Assembly: GCA_947589005.1 (NCBI GenBank)
Contig: CANPZO010000014.1
Span: 1-59,373 of the forward strand
DNA: 59,373 nucleotides
DNA from: an uncultured Clostridia bacterium
GTDB taxonomy: Bacteria; Bacillota; Clostridia; UMGS1883
Direction of reading: 5' to 3'
Position numbers and translations under genes: made by a program. This document shows, piece after piece, positions 7,259 to 16,870 of the stretch; the first letter of the stretch is position 1, and every line of letters starts with the position of its first letter. The notes under the pieces are model-generated. The model saw nothing but the letters and a program-made list of their open reading frames with translations. It searched no databases and was not told the DNA's origin.

Positions 7259-8624
7259 AAATAAAAAATTCCAGCGTCACACGCTCGGGGTCGACGGTGA
7301 CCTTGCGCAAAAATAACCGCAGGACGGCGTTTTTTGACGAATGGGAGACATTACCGTCGCGCAAAAATTCCGTTATACCGGGCAGGCGGGCCGGAGGCGG
7401 GGGAGAGGAAAGCTCCTTTTCAAGCGCGGTTATCTCGGCGGATATCCTCGACTTGTTGGCGCCGTATTCCTCAATGCTGTCTATCCCGGCCTCGTAGACC
7501 TCGTAGGCCCTGCGCAGCCGCTCGTGAGCGGCCGCCAGCAGTGCGCCGGAAGGACGGCCCTCATCATGACGCGGACACAGCGAGGGAAAATATGGGCTGT
7601 AAAAGTCCAAAACGGATAATACCGCGTCCGTCAGCGCCTCGAGCCGAACGCCCCTTGCGCCGGCGCAGAGGCCGCGGCTTTTCCCGCCGCAGTAAAAATA
7701 TCCGCGGCAGTTCACCATCGCGCCGCCGCATATGCCGCAGCGGACAAGACCCACCAGCCAATGGCTGGGCTCGGCACGGAACCGGTAAGAGTGAGCGGCC
7801 GAGGCCGCAAGGCGTTCCTGCGCGGCGGCCCAAAGCTCGGGAGATATTATGGGAGTGTGATTTCCGTCGGAGACAAGGCTGCTCTTGCTGAAATCCCGCC
7901 CGAGCCTGCCGTTGGGGGTCCAGCGGATTTTTCCGATGTACACCGGATTATTGAGCCAATATTCCACCGTGCGGGCCTCGATTTTGCCGCCGCGATGACT
8001 GCGGACGCCCCAGGTGTTGAGAGCGCGGGCGATGGCGGCGGGGGAGTCGCCGGCGGCGTAGCGGCTGAACGCCTCCTCAATGACCGGAGCCTCGGACGGA
8101 ATGACAGTAAGTCTCTTGTTTTCCAGCCTGTAGCCAAAGGGCGCGATAGACAGCGGCTCGCCGCGGCGGGCCTTTTCGGTCATTCCGCGGCGGACCTCCT
8201 CGGCCAGATTGACGCTGTAATACTCGTCCATGGCCTCGATGACCGCCTCGATAAGCACGGATATTTTGTCGCCGCCCAAAGATTCGCTGACGGAAAGCAC
8301 CTCGATGCCAAGCTGCCGCCGGAGCATGGACTTGTAGACAATGCTGTCCTGACGGCTGCGGGCGAAACGGCTGAACTTCCAGAGCAAAATGGCATCGAAG
8401 GGCCTTGGGCTGGTTTTGGCGACGGATATCATACGCATAAAGCCCGGCCTTTTATCGGCCCTGCGGCCGCTGATGCCCTCGTCGGTGAAAATATATTTGT
8501 CCGGCACCACATAGCCGGTGCGTCCGGCGTACTCGCGTATCATGCGAAGCTGACTTTCGGGGCTGTACTCAAGCTGGTCGTCGGTGGAAACTCTTATGTA
8601 AGCCGCGGCTGTTTTAAGAGCCAT
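7257..8624 (-). CDS. Large serine recombinase (455 aa), candidate excisionase of the cotJC element
   Basis: Serine recombinase with the nucleophile Ser13 in YIRVSTDDQ, then TDEGISGRRADKRPGF, WKFSRFARSRQD and a complete recombinase domain (APFGYRLENKRL; ARTVEYWLNNPVYIG). A zinc ribbon follows (CGICGGAM ... FYCGGKSRGLC) and a coiled coil at about 365-410. It is shorter than the 500-550 aa typical of the type. The ATG at 8624 follows AAAGGAG. By position and type it parallels SpoIVCA of the sigK skin element. Its codon use is GC-rich like the host genes and unlike the recombinases at 1-6899, suggesting long residence. Only about 30 bp lie between the upstream gene's terminator and its ribosome-binding site, so its promoter is unclear. 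Confidence 0.93.
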   Translation of the reverse strand: MALKTAAAYIRVSTDDQLEYSPESQLRMIREYAGRTGYVVPDKYIFTDEGISGRRADKRPGFMRMISVAKTSPRPFDAILLWKFSRFARSRQDSIVYKSMLRRQLGIEVLSVSESLGGDKISVLIEAVIEAMDEYYSVNLAEEVRRGMTEKARRGEPLSIAPFGYRLENKRLTVIPSEAPVIEEAFSRYAAGDSPAAIARALNTWGVRSHRGGKIEARTVEYWLNNPVYIGKIRWTPNGRLGRDFSKSSLVSDGNHTPIISPELWAAAQERLAASAAHSYRFRAEPSHWLVGLVRCGICGGAMVNCRGYFYCGGKSRGLCAGARGVRLEALTDAVLSVLDFYSPYFPSLCPRHDEGRPSGALLAAAHERLRRAYEVYEAGIDSIEEYGANKSRISAEITALEKELSSPPPPARLPGITEFLRDGNVSHSSKNAVLRLFLRKVTVDPERVTLEFFI

Positions 8625-8653
8625 AACAGTCTCCTTTACAATAAAATTAAACG

Positions 8654-8683
8654 CAAAAAAGCTGCCGCTATCGGGCGGCAGCT
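8654..8683 (-). terminator. Terminator of the C39-like gene
   Basis: AGCTGCCGC and GCGGCAGCT form a 9-bp stem with a 6-nt loop followed by TTTTTTG on the minus strand. Confidence 0.85.
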
Positions 8684-8695
8684 ATCTTATGTACC

Positions 8696-9766
8696 TTACT
8701 TTACGGCCAGGGCCTGAATAAAGGTGATATCTTCAATGTCAATTCCGCGCTTGCCTACGCAGGTCTCCTCAAAGGGAACATTTTCCTTGGGGCTTTCGTC
8801 CTCGTAGCTGTGCGATATCTGCATGGGTTCGTTAAAGAGAATTGTGTCTCCGTCATAGCCGACGGCAACCATAGTGTGGGGGTAGGAGGCGTAGCGCACC
8901 ATTACGCCCGCGGGATTGCGGTCAATGGCCTCCTTGAGGGCCTCGACGGCCTCATATTCGCTGTCGCAGTTTACCTTTGTGCCGCCGGAATTGGAGTCGC
9001 GCCCGCCGTAATAGGGGCTGTCCTCATCAAGAGCGGAGACAAACTGTACGCCGAATTTGTCCACGATGTCCCAATGGCAGCAGTATGAACCGTTCCCGCT
9101 GCGGCTTTCGTTGACCTCAGCCACATCTTTGGGAGTAACGAGCTCGCCGGTGACATCGGATATGAGCATGGCGTAGCTTACCGTCCAGCAATAGCCGCTT
9201 CCGTAGTTGGGGAGCTGCCAGTCGGACTGGTTCTGGAAGAAGAAGGTATGCCCGCCGCCGCTGTAGCTGCTCGCGGTGCGGAAAGCGGGGGCGGCGCTGT
9301 AATCATAGCCGTTTTTCGAGATAAGTATAGCGTTTTCGCCGTCGTCCCAGGTGACCTCGGCGCCGACGGCCTCGGCCACGCTCCTCGCGGGAACATATGT
9401 GGAGCCGTCGATGACCATAGGAGACGCGGGAAGAAGTATCTGCTGAAGATCCCCGTCGTCGCTGCCGGTCATATCGCTGATAGTCATAACGTCGTAGTCG
9501 AGCTTGAGCACGATGCCGACGTTGCTGTTGGTGAGCTTGACGCTCTGAGTGTTCTGAGACCACTTGACGTCGAGGCCGAGAGCTTTCGCAAGGGGCCTTA
9601 CCTCGACCATGGCGGTGTTGTCAACAACTACGGGGTCGCTGCCGAAGCGGATAGACTTGCCGTTAATCATAACGGTAATATCTGAACCGGCGGCGGACGC
9701 CGAGACAGCCAAGAGCAAAACCGCCGTTACCAACGCGGACAAAAACAGGAAAATTCTTCTGTGCAT
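8696..9766 (-). CDS. Secreted C39-like cysteine peptidase with stalk domain (356 aa)
   Basis: The N-terminus is a signal peptide (residues 1-26, ending in SASAAG). Residues about 28-150 form a copper-amine-oxidase-N-type domain (VMINGKSIRF ... STYVPARSVAEAVGA), common in secreted clostridial proteins. The C-terminal half matches a C39/papain-like fold with Cys193 in GSGYCWTVSY, His297 in YPHTMVAVGY and Asn312 in ILFNEPM as the probable triad. Function is inferred to be extracellular peptidase or amidase; substrates cannot be guessed. It has its own promoter (9835-9807) and terminator, and the recombinase gene follows directly downstream. Confidence 0.8.
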   Translation of the reverse strand: MHRRIFLFLSALVTAVLLLAVSASAAGSDITVMINGKSIRFGSDPVVVDNTAMVEVRPLAKALGLDVKWSQNTQSVKLTNSNVGIVLKLDYDVMTISDMTGSDDGDLQQILLPASPMVIDGSTYVPARSVAEAVGAEVTWDDGENAILISKNGYDYSAAPAFRTASSYSGGGHTFFFQNQSDWQLPNYGSGYCWTVSYAMLISDVTGELVTPKDVAEVNESRSGNGSYCCHWDIVDKFGVQFVSALDEDSPYYGGRDSNSGGTKVNCDSEYEAVEALKEAIDRNPAGVMVRYASYPHTMVAVGYDGDTILFNEPMQISHSYEDESPKENVPFEETCVGKRGIDIEDITFIQALAVK

Positions 9767-9806
9767 CTGGCATTTCCTCCCATAGTTTATGTTGAAGCAT
9801 AGTTTG

Positions 9807-9835
9807 ATTATAACATAAATATTTCAGAATTGCAA
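9807..9835 (-). promoter_or_regulatory. Promoter of the C39-like gene
   Basis: TTGCAA (9835-9830), 17 bp, TATAAT (9812-9807), read on the minus strand; GGGAGG precedes the start at 9766. Confidence 0.75.
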
Positions 9836-9898
9836 GAGGTTTTTTAAAGAATTGTAACAATTTTTTAATATTAACATTTTGTTCACAAATTACGGAAA

Positions 9899-9933
9899 AC
9901 GAAAAAGCGACGTTTATAACGCCGCTTTTTCGT
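9899..9933. terminator. Terminator of the trp operon, symmetrical
   Basis: ACGAAAAAGCG and CGCTTTTTCGT form an 11-bp stem. On the minus strand it follows the trpA stop closely and is followed by TTT; on the plus strand it is followed by TCGTTTTT. Confidence 0.75.
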
Positions 9934-9939
9934 TCGTTT

Positions 9940-10719
9940 TTATCTCATGCCGTCTTTAAGGCTTTTTACAAATTCGCCCACCGGAGCGACGCAGTCTTTG
10001 CCGTACTTTTCCACTATTTTGACTATGCCGCTGCCCACGATGGCCCCGTCGCAGTAAGAACTCATTTTTCGGGCCTGCTCGGGATTGGATATTCCGAAGC
10101 CCACGCAGCAGGGGATTTTTACGCTCTTTTTTATCTCGCCGAAGAATTCGTCGAAGTTGGTCTTAAACTCGCTCCTCGTTCCGGTGACGCCCAAGGAGGA
10201 CACACAGTAGAGGAAGCCCTCGGCGGAGGAGGCTATGGCGGCGATGCGTTGGTGTGAGGTCGGGGCCACAAGGCTGATAAGGCGCACGTCGGCGGCCTTG
10301 GCAAAGCCGTCAACCTCGTCCTTTTCCTCAAAGGGAAGGTCGGGTATGATAACGCCGTCGATGCCTGTCTCCACGCAGAGGTCGAAGAAGCGCCTTGTGC
10401 CGAAGCGATAGATGGTGTTTATGTACATCATCAGCAGCAGAGGAATGTCGCTGACCTGCCGCAGCTCCCGTACAAGGGAGAAAATTTTGACAAGGGTGAC
10501 GCCGCCGCGGAGCGCGCGGACGCTGGCTTTCTGTATGGTGGGGCCCTCGGCTATGGGGTCCGAGAAGGGGACGCCCAGCTCTATCAGGTCGGCACCGCTT
10601 TTTTCCATTTCCAGCACAAGCCTTTTTGTGGTGTCGAGGTCCGGGTCGCCGGCGGTTATAAAGGTGATAAGAGCCTTTTCGCCGTTCAGCTCCCTGAATT
10701 TTCTATCTATCCTATTCAC
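9940..10719 (-). CDS. trpA: Tryptophan synthase alpha subunit
   Basis: Cleaves indole-3-glycerol phosphate to indole and glyceraldehyde 3-phosphate, passing indole to TrpB. A complete TIM barrel of 259 aa. The catalytic Glu is Glu47 in [11 protein letters not shown]. The usual Asp of the ADGP motif is Glu58 ([10 protein letters not shown]), a variant seen in several Firmicutes. The phosphate-binding end ([18 protein letters not shown]) is intact. Its start overlaps the end of trpB by 8 bp, so it is translationally coupled as the last gene of the trp operon. Confidence 0.97.
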   Translation of the reverse strand: MNRIDRKFRELNGEKALITFITAGDPDLDTTKRLVLEMEKSGADLIELGVPFSDPIAEGPTIQKASVRALRGGVTLVKIFSLVRELRQVSDIPLLLMMYINTIYRFGTRRFFDLCVETGIDGVIIPDLPFEEKDEVDGFAKAADVRLISLVAPTSHQRIAAIASSAEGFLYCVSSLGVTGTRSEFKTNFDEFFGEIKKSVKIPCCVGFGISNPEQARKMSSYCDGAIVGSGIVKIVEKYGKDCVAPVGEFVKSLKDGMR

Positions 10720-11899
10720 TTAAATCAACTCCTCTGTATCTGGCTACCTGGAACACGTCCTTGTCGCCCCGTCCGGAAAGGCAAATCACTATGGACTGAT
10801 TTTTGTCCATTGTGGGAGCCAGCTTCATGGCCGCCGCAACCGCGTGGGCGGACTCGATGGCGGGGATTATCCCCTCGGTTTTTGAAAGGTACTCAAAGGC
10901 CCGCACGGCCTCCTCGTCGGTTATATCCACATATTCCGCCCTGCCGGTGGAGGCAAGGTAGGCGTGCTCCGGTCCGATGCCGGGGTAGTCGAGACCGGCG
11001 GATATGGAATACACCTCGTCTATCTGTCCCTCGTCGTTTTGGAGGAAAATGGACTTCATGCCGTGGAAGATGCCCATGCTGCCGCGGGCCATGGTAGCCG
11101 CGTGGCGGGGAGTGTCCACGCCGTCGCCGGCGGCCTCGGCCCCGATAAGGCGGACGCCCGGTTCACGGATAAAATCGTAAAACGCGCCCATGGCGTTGCT
11201 GCCGCCGCCCACACAGGCCACTACCGCGTCGGGGAGCCGGCCCTCTATCTCCATCATCTGTCGGCGGGTCTCCTCGCTGATGCACTTTTGGAAATTGCGC
11301 ACCATCTCGGGATAGGGATGGGGGCCCATTACCGAGCCGATGAGGTAGTAGGTGTTTTCAATGTTGGTGGTCCAGTCCCGCATGGCCTCGTTTATGGCGT
11401 CCTTGAGGGTGGCGGTGCCGCTGTCCACGCCGGTGACGGTTGCGCCCAGCAAATTCATACGGTATACGTTGAGAGCCTGCCGCTCCATATCGGTTCGGCC
11501 CATATAAACGTTGCACTCCATACCGAAAAGGGCGGCGGCGGTGGCGGTGGCGACACCGTGCTGGCCGGCCCCCGTCTCGGCGATAATGCGGGTCTTGCCC
11601 ATTTTTTTAGCCAGCAGTATCTGACCAAGCACGTTGTTTATCTTGTGCGCGCCGGTGTGGTTAAGGTCCTCGCGCTTGAGATAAATTTTGGCGCCGCCCA
11701 GGTCGTCGGTCATTTTGCCCGCGTAGTAGAGCATGGATGGGCGGTTGGCATAGTCCCGGTAGAGCCGGTTCAACTCCGCGTTGAACTCCGGGTCATCCTT
11801 GTATTTGTTGTAGGCTTCGTTCAGCTCGTTTACGGCGTTCATTACCGTTTCCGGCACGTACTGACCGCCGAACTCGCCGAAGCGTCCGATTTTACTCAT
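10712..11899 (-). CDS. trpB: Tryptophan synthase beta subunit
   Basis: PLP enzyme joining indole and serine to tryptophan. Lys86 in HTGAHKINN is the Schiff-base lysine, GGGSNAMG binds the PLP phosphate, and the [13 protein letters not shown] segment is the conserved substrate loop. The 395-residue length is typical, and the short N-terminus marks it as the normal TrpB1 form. It overlaps trpF by 4 bp and trpA by 8 bp. Confidence 0.98.
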   Translation of the reverse strand: MSKIGRFGEFGGQYVPETVMNAVNELNEAYNKYKDDPEFNAELNRLYRDYANRPSMLYYAGKMTDDLGGAKIYLKREDLNHTGAHKINNVLGQILLAKKMGKTRIIAETGAGQHGVATATAAALFGMECNVYMGRTDMERQALNVYRMNLLGATVTGVDSGTATLKDAINEAMRDWTTNIENTYYLIGSVMGPHPYPEMVRNFQKCISEETRRQMMEIEGRLPDAVVACVGGGSNAMGAFYDFIREPGVRLIGAEAAGDGVDTPRHAATMARGSMGIFHGMKSIFLQNDEGQIDEVYSISAGLDYPGIGPEHAYLASTGRAEYVDITDEEAVRAFEYLSKTEGIIPAIESAHAVAAAMKLAPTMDKNQSIVICLSGRGDKDVFQVARYRGVDLSE

Positions 11900-12525
11900 T
11901 TTAATCGTCCTTTCAATGTGTAAAGTGTATTCATGAATTCCGTGAGCTTTGCCCCGTCCTTGACGCCGCCCGTTTCAAATCCGCTGGAAACGTCTATGCC
12001 GAAGGGCTCGGTTTCCGAGAGTATTTCCTCCAGATTTTCGGAGTTTATCCCTCCGGCCAGGAAGAAGGGCTTTGTGGGCCCGGCGCAGGTAATTGCGGCG
12101 AGATTTGCACGCTTGCCGGTGCCGCCGTACTCGCCGGGAACGAAGCTGTCGTACAGCAGCATATCCGCCGGCAGGAGCTCCGCCTTCTTTACGTCCTCGG
12201 GGGCCCTCACTCTTACGGCCTTCCATATTTCGCCGGAAAAACGCTTGCGCAGGGCGGCGATGTAGTCCGCCGTTTCGTCGCCGTGGAGCTGCACCACGTC
12301 CACGCCGGAAATTTTCGCCGCCGTGACGAGCATACCCACGGGTTCGTTCACAAACACGCCCACCTTTTTTATTGCGGGGTCGAGCCCGGCGCAGAGCTCA
12401 CGGACGGCGGAGGGACTCACATACCGCCGCGTAGGGGCGAATATGAAGCCCGCGTAATCGGGCTTGGCGAGGTTGGTCATTTCTATGTCCTCGGGCCGCC
12501 GGAGACCGCAAAGTTTAAGCTTCAT
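11896..12525 (-). CDS. trpF: Phosphoribosylanthranilate isomerase
   Basis: Converts phosphoribosylanthranilate to Cd[16 protein letters not shown] carries the catalytic Cys near the start, and VVQLHGDE and [15 protein letters not shown] (catalytic Asp) are present. [11 protein letters not shown] and [14 protein letters not shown] close the barrel. The 209-aa length is normal. It overlaps trpC by 11 bp and trpB by 4 bp. Confidence 0.96.
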   Translation of the reverse strand: MKLKLCGLRRPEDIEMTNLAKPDYAGFIFAPTRRYVSPSAVRELCAGLDPAIKKVGVFVNEPVGMLVTAAKISGVDVVQLHGDETADYIAALRKRFSGEIWKAVRVRAPEDVKKAELLPADMLLYDSFVPGEYGGTGKRANLAAITCAGPTKPFFLAGGINSENLEEILSETEPFGIDVSSGFETGGVKDGAKLTEFMNTLYTLKGRLK

Positions 12526-13306
12526 TTCGGTTTCCTCTCAGTCTTTCCCTGATGCCGCCCAGCAGCGACGGGTCGCGCATCAGGCTCTCGCCGATAAGGA
12601 CGGCGTTGGCCCCGTTTTCATAGGCCCGCAGCACGTCGCCGGCGGTAAACATTCCGCTCTCCGAAACAACGACCGCCCCCTCCGGCAGGAGGGCCGCCAG
12701 CCGTCCGGTGGTTTCGAGATTTACCTCAAAGGTGCGGAGGTCGCGGTTGTTTATGCCGAAAATCGAGGCGCCCGCCTCGACGCAGGTTCTGACCTCCTCC
12801 TCGTTGTGGCTTTCGCAGAGGACGTCCATGCCGAGGCTTTCGGCCAGCTCTCTCAACGCCCGCATTTCTCCTGGGCCGAGCAGGGCCGCTATAAGCAGCA
12901 CCGCGTCCGCGCCAAGGGCCCTCGCCTCGTATATCTGGTAGGGGTCAAAGATGAAATCCTTCCTCAGTATGGGAATGTTCACCGCTTGACGTATCTCGCT
13001 GAGATATACGGACGAGCCCATGAAATAGTGCTCCTCGGTGAGGACGCTTATGGCCGCGGCCCCGCTTTTCTGATAGGCGGCGGCGACCTCCACCGGCCGG
13101 AAGTCCGGGGAGATAAGGCCCTTAGATGGGCTGGCCTTTTTGACCTCGGAGATAATATTTATCCCCTGGGCGGATATCGCGGCCTTAAAGCCCTTTGTGG
13201 GCTCGGTGCGGCTCAGGGCCATTTTTTCGATTTCGCTTTCGGGCAGCACCGCCCTTTCACGGGCGAGCTGTTCCCGGCGGAATTTCATTATATCGTCAAG
13301 TATCAT
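12515..13306 (-). CDS. trpC: Indole-3-glycerol phosphate synthase
   Basis: Forms indole-3-glycerol phosphate from CdRP. The sequence has ISEVKKASPSKGLI with the catalytic Lys, VLTEEHYFMGS, ILRKDFIFDPYQIYEA (catalytic Lys), INNRDL and VVSESGMF. The ATG at 13306 is chosen over one 39 bp further upstream because it follows CGGAG at 6 nt and begins MILDDIMKFRREQL, the normal family start (263 aa). An 89-bp gap with short inverted repeats separates it from trpGD, the only real gap inside the operon. Confidence 0.96.
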   Translation of the reverse strand: MILDDIMKFRREQLARERAVLPESEIEKMALSRTEPTKGFKAAISAQGINIISEVKKASPSKGLISPDFRPVEVAAAYQKSGAAAISVLTEEHYFMGSSVYLSEIRQAVNIPILRKDFIFDPYQIYEARALGADAVLLIAALLGPGEMRALRELAESLGMDVLCESHNEEEVRTCVEAGASIFGINNRDLRTFEVNLETTGRLAALLPEGAVVVSESGMFTAGDVLRAYENGANAVLIGESLMRDPSLLGGIRERLRGNRNEA

Positions 13307-13395
13307 TTTTTTCTCCGTTCTGCCGCGGCGTCGCGGCCCAAGCACCCCTTTGAAGGGCGCCGGTGAAAAGGTATGACGTGCCGCGCTTCACCCAG

Positions 13396-15027
13396 TCAGG
13401 AATTGCTTACCTCTATCATTTTTTCCAGAACCTTCAGCGCGTCCCCGCTGTCTATGGACTTTTTGGCCATTTCCACGCCCTCCTCGATGGAGGCGGCCTT
13501 GCCGGTGATGTACAGGGCGCAGGCGGAATTTAATACGACGATGTCGCGCTTTGCGCCGGTGATTTTGCCAGTGAGCACGCCTTTGGTTATTTCGGCGTTT
13601 TCCTCGGCGGTGCCGCCCACGACCTCGCTGAGCGCGTAGGTGCCGAGGCCGAAGCCGGCGGGATTTATGGTGTAGGTCTTAACCGTGCCGTCGGGCAGAA
13701 GCTCGGCCACCTGAGTGTCGCCGGTGACGGTTATCTCGTCCAGGCCGTCGCACCCGTGAACCACCATTGCCCGCTTGAGACCGAGGTTTTTGAACACTCT
13801 GCACAGCGGCTCCACCATGCTTCCGTCATAGCAGCCGGCCACGATATAATCCGCAAAGGCTGGATTTGTCAGGGGGCCGAGAATGTTGAACACGGTGCGT
13901 ATGCCGGTCTCCCGCCGCGCGGGACCGGCGAAGCGCATGGAGCCGTGGTAGTTCTGGGCGAAGAGGAAGGCCACGTTACAGCGGCGGAGTATTTCGGCCG
14001 CCTTTTCGGGGGTGGAGGTTATCTTCACGCCGAGGGCCTCCAGCACGTCCGCCGCGCCGCTTTTGCTGGAAACGCTGCGGTTGCCGTGCTTGGCTACTCT
14101 CTGACCGCAGCCGCCGATAACGAAGGCCGAGGTGGTGGAGATGTTGAAGGTGTTTGACTTGTCGCCGCCGGTGCCCACTATGTCCACGCTGTCGCGGGCG
14201 TTTTCAAGGGCGGTGGCGTTGGCGCGCATGGCCTTGGCGCAGCCGGTTATCTCGTCGATAGTCTCGCCCTTCATTCTGAGCGCCGTGGCAAAGGACGCTA
14301 TCTGCGCGTCCGTGGCCTGACCCTGCATAATGATGTTCATGGCGTCGAATGCCTCGGTCTCGCTGAGGTTTTTGCCGTCCACCACAAGACCGATGTATTT
14401 TTTGAGTTCTGTTTTCTGATTTTCCATTTTCGGTATAGCTCCTTCTTTTATTTTTATACCTGCTATTCGCAGGAAATTTGCGGTTATTATCCCGCCCACG
14501 GGGGTGAGCACGCTTTCCGGGTGGAACTGTATCCCGTAGGTGGGGAAGTCCTTGTGCTTAAGGGCCATTATCTGACCCTCGTCGTCCTCGGCGATTACCT
14601 CCAGACAGTCGGGCAGGTTGTCCCTCTCGACTATAAGAGAGTGGTAGCGGCCCACCTCGATTACCCCCGTCAGCCCCTCGAAAATGGGGGAGGCGGTATC
14701 GATATGCACCTTAGTGGCCTTGCCGTGGAGGGGCTTGTTCGCCAGCCCAACGACGCCGCCGAAGGCTTGACCTATGGACTGTTCGCCCAGGCATATGCCC
14801 AAAATCGGCAGTTTGCCGGTGAAGTATTTTATGGCCTCCACACAGACGCCCGCGTCGTCGGGGGTGCCAGGGCCGGGGGATACTATGATAGCCTCGGGCG
14901 CCATCTTTTCTATATCCCCGACGCTGACCGCGTCGTTCCTGACGACCTTGATGTCCGGGTACATTTCGCCGATTTGCTGATAGAGGTTGTAGGTAAAGCT
15001 GTCGTAGTTGTCCAGCATTAAAATCAT
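13396..15027 (-). CDS. trpGD: Fused anthranilate synthase amidotransferase and anthranilate phosphoribosyltransferase
   Basis: A TrpG-TrpD fusion of 543 aa. Residues 1-195 are a class I glutamine amidotransferase with Cys79 in GICLGEQ and His169/Glu171 in QFHPES, supplying ammonia to TrpE. Glu replaces the more usual His after GICLG. Residues from about 206 are the phosphoribosyltransferase (DIVGTGGDKSNTFNIST; VAKHGNRSVSSKSGAADVLE). The linker is short and rich in Glu/Lys. AAGGAGG precedes the ATG. It lies 12 bp after trpE. Fusions of this order occur in Escherichia coli and several Firmicutes. Confidence 0.96.
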   Translation of the reverse strand: MILMLDNYDSFTYNLYQQIGEMYPDIKVVRNDAVSVGDIEKMAPEAIIVSPGPGTPDDAGVCVEAIKYFTGKLPILGICLGEQSIGQAFGGVVGLANKPLHGKATKVHIDTASPIFEGLTGVIEVGRYHSLIVERDNLPDCLEVIAEDDEGQIMALKHKDFPTYGIQFHPESVLTPVGGIITANFLRIAGIKIKEGAIPKMENQKTELKKYIGLVVDGKNLSETEAFDAMNIIMQGQATDAQIASFATALRMKGETIDEITGCAKAMRANATALENARDSVDIVGTGGDKSNTFNISTTSAFVIGGCGQRVAKHGNRSVSSKSGAADVLEALGVKITSTPEKAAEILRRCNVAFLFAQNYHGSMRFAGPARRETGIRTVFNILGPLTNPAFADYIVAGCYDGSMVEPLCRVFKNLGLKRAMVVHGCDGLDEITVTGDTQVAELLPDGTVKTYTINPAGFGLGTYALSEVVGGTAEENAEITKGVLTGKITGAKRDIVVLNSACALYITGKAASIEEGVEMAKKSIDSGDALKVLEKMIEVSNS

Positions 15028-15039
15028 GGCTGTCCCTCC

Positions 15040-16515
15040 TTATATTTCGTTTGCCATTTCGATGGCCTTGACAACGGCGTAGGCTTTGTTGCGCGACTCC
15101 TGATACTCGTTTTCGGGCACGCTGTCGGCCACTACTCCGCCGCCGGCCTGAACATAGGCTTTGCCGTTTCTGAAAAGCACCGTCCTTATGGCGATGCAGG
15201 TGTCGATGTTGCCGTCAAAGGCCAGATAGCCCACGGTGCCCCCGTAGAGGCCCCTTCTGGTGGTCTCAAGCTCGTCGATTATCTCCATCGCCCTGATTTT
15301 CGGCGCGCCGCTGAGCGTCCCCGCGGGGAGAACGCTCATAAGGGCGTCCACCGCCGTTTTTCCGTCCTGAAGCTGGCCGTAAACATCGCTGACGATGTGC
15401 ATCACCCTTGAGTACCTTTCTATGTGCATCAGGTTTTCCACATGAACCGTGCCGAATTTGCTGACCTTGCCGATATCGTTGCGGCCCAGGTCCACAAGCA
15501 TGGTGTGCTCCGCCCGTTCCTTGGGGTCGTTGATTAGCCGTTTTTCGTTGGCGAGGTCGGACTCGGGCGTGTCGCCGCGGCGAATGGTGCCCGCAATGGG
15601 CTTTGTCATGCAGAGGCCGTTTGTTACGCTGAGCAGCTTTTCCGGCGAGGCTCCGGCTATGTTGTAGTCCGGGTGCTTAAAGTAGTAGAGGTAGGGGCTG
15701 GGGTTGGTGGAGCGGAGCATCCGGTATACGTCGTAGGGGTCCGCCATGGACTCCACCTCTATGCGCTGGGAGGGGACTATCTGGAAGATGTCGCCCTTCT
15801 TAATATATTCCTTGGACTTTTCCACATTGCTTAGATACTGCTCGTGGGAGATGTTGCTGGATTTTTTCACCGGCCTTATCTCACGGTAGGGCCGCCGCGG
15901 GGGAACATAGTCCTCAATGGCCCGTATTATCTTTTCGGCCTTGGCCTCGGCCAGCGAATACTTGCTCTCCTCGTCGCCGCGGGTGATGTTGAAGATACAC
16001 AGCACCTTGTTGCTGAGATGGTCGAAGGCCACCAGCTCCTCGTAGAGGAAAAGGTTTACGTCCGGTATCCGCAAATCGTCCGGCGGGGCGTTGTTGAGCC
16101 TCGGCTCGATGTAGCGTATGGTGTCGTAGCCGAAATATCCCACAAAGCCGCCGGTAAGACCGGGTCCGTTTTCGATGGCGGGGCTGTTGTACCTTTTCAT
16201 CAGGTCGTTCAGAAAGCCCGCCAGGTCGTAGACCTCAAAGGTCCTTGTTTCGCCGTTCTCGGTATAGCGGCCCTTGTGTTCTTTAATTGCCAGCTCGGCC
16301 TTGGGGTTTATGCCGATAAAGGAATATCGCTGCCACTGCTGGTCGTTGCTGACGCTTTCAAGAATGAAAGCCTGTTCGGCCCCCTGGCTCAGGGCCTGAA
16401 ATATCCTGACCGGCGTTACGCTGTCGCATAGGCGCTCATAAATCACCGGCACATGAGTTACCTTTGAATGTGTTTCGAGAAGCTCCTTAACTTCTCCCAA
16501 GCTGGGTCTGAGCAT
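15040..16515 (-). CDS. trpE: Anthranilate synthase component I
   Basis: Makes anthranilate from chorismate with ammonia from TrpG. Complete at 491 aa: an N-terminal regulatory region with the tryptophan-binding ILES motif (51-54), then the chorismate-binding domain with PSQRIEV, PIAGTIRRG, DLGRNDIGKV and LPAGTLSGAPKIRAMEII. The ILES motif suggests feedback inhibition by tryptophan. It is the first gene of the operon; GAGGAGG stands 9 nt upstream, and the T-box leader lies directly in front. Confidence 0.98.
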   Translation of the reverse strand: MLRPSLGEVKELLETHSKVTHVPVIYERLCDSVTPVRIFQALSQGAEQAFILESVSNDQQWQRYSFIGINPKAELAIKEHKGRYTENGETRTFEVYDLAGFLNDLMKRYNSPAIENGPGLTGGFVGYFGYDTIRYIEPRLNNAPPDDLRIPDVNLFLYEELVAFDHLSNKVLCIFNITRGDEESKYSLAEAKAEKIIRAIEDYVPPRRPYREIRPVKKSSNISHEQYLSNVEKSKEYIKKGDIFQIVPSQRIEVESMADPYDVYRMLRSTNPSPYLYYFKHPDYNIAGASPEKLLSVTNGLCMTKPIAGTIRRGDTPESDLANEKRLINDPKERAEHTMLVDLGRNDIGKVSKFGTVHVENLMHIERYSRVMHIVSDVYGQLQDGKTAVDALMSVLPAGTLSGAPKIRAMEIIDELETTRRGLYGGTVGYLAFDGNIDTCIAIRTVLFRNGKAYVQAGGGVVADSVPENEYQESRNKAYAVVKAIEMANEI

Positions 16516-16539
16516 TTTTATTCCTCCTCATAGAACATA

Positions 16540-16815
16540 AAAAATCCCATTGACTCACAAGTCAATGGGACGAAATAACAATTCCGTGGTGCCACCCAAA
16601 TTCAAGGGCAAAAAGCCCTCCTCGTCGGAGTACAAGCATACTCCCGTTCCTTAACGCGGAACTACGGCGCAGATACTTACCACAGGGGTGTTCTCCTTGC
16701 TCCTCGCAAATCCATTCACAATAAAACGCTGTACCGGCTCTCAGCGCCCCGGCTCTCTGTGACAGTTGGAATTACCGCTACTTACTTTTGGTCAAAGGAT
16801 TTAGGTAATATTCGA
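16540..16815 (-). promoter_or_regulatory. T-box leader of the trp operon
   Basis: Minus-strand leader with the conserved T-box segment TTTGGGTGGCACCACGGAAT (16600-16581), which pairs with the tRNA acceptor end. A terminator stem follows, TCCCATTGACT with GTCAATGGGA and TTTTTT (16570-16541). A TGG triplet at 16714-16712 lies where the Stem I specifier loop is expected and fits tRNA-Trp. Uncharged tRNA-Trp should favour the antiterminator and let transcription run into trpE. Confidence 0.92.
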
Positions 16816-16823
16816 TTAAAACT

Positions 16824-16852
16824 ATTATAACACTGTGAATTACGTTTGTCAA
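16824..16852 (-). promoter_or_regulatory. Promoter of the trp operon
   Basis: Consensus TTGACA (16852-16847), 17 bp, TATAAT (16829-16824), just upstream of the T-box leader. Confidence 0.9.
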
Positions 16853-16870
16853 GTACTTTTTGAAATTTTT

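Noticed and set aside
7761-8717. 318-codon plus-strand frame
   Set aside because: Antisense of the serine recombinase 7257-8624; no known motif.
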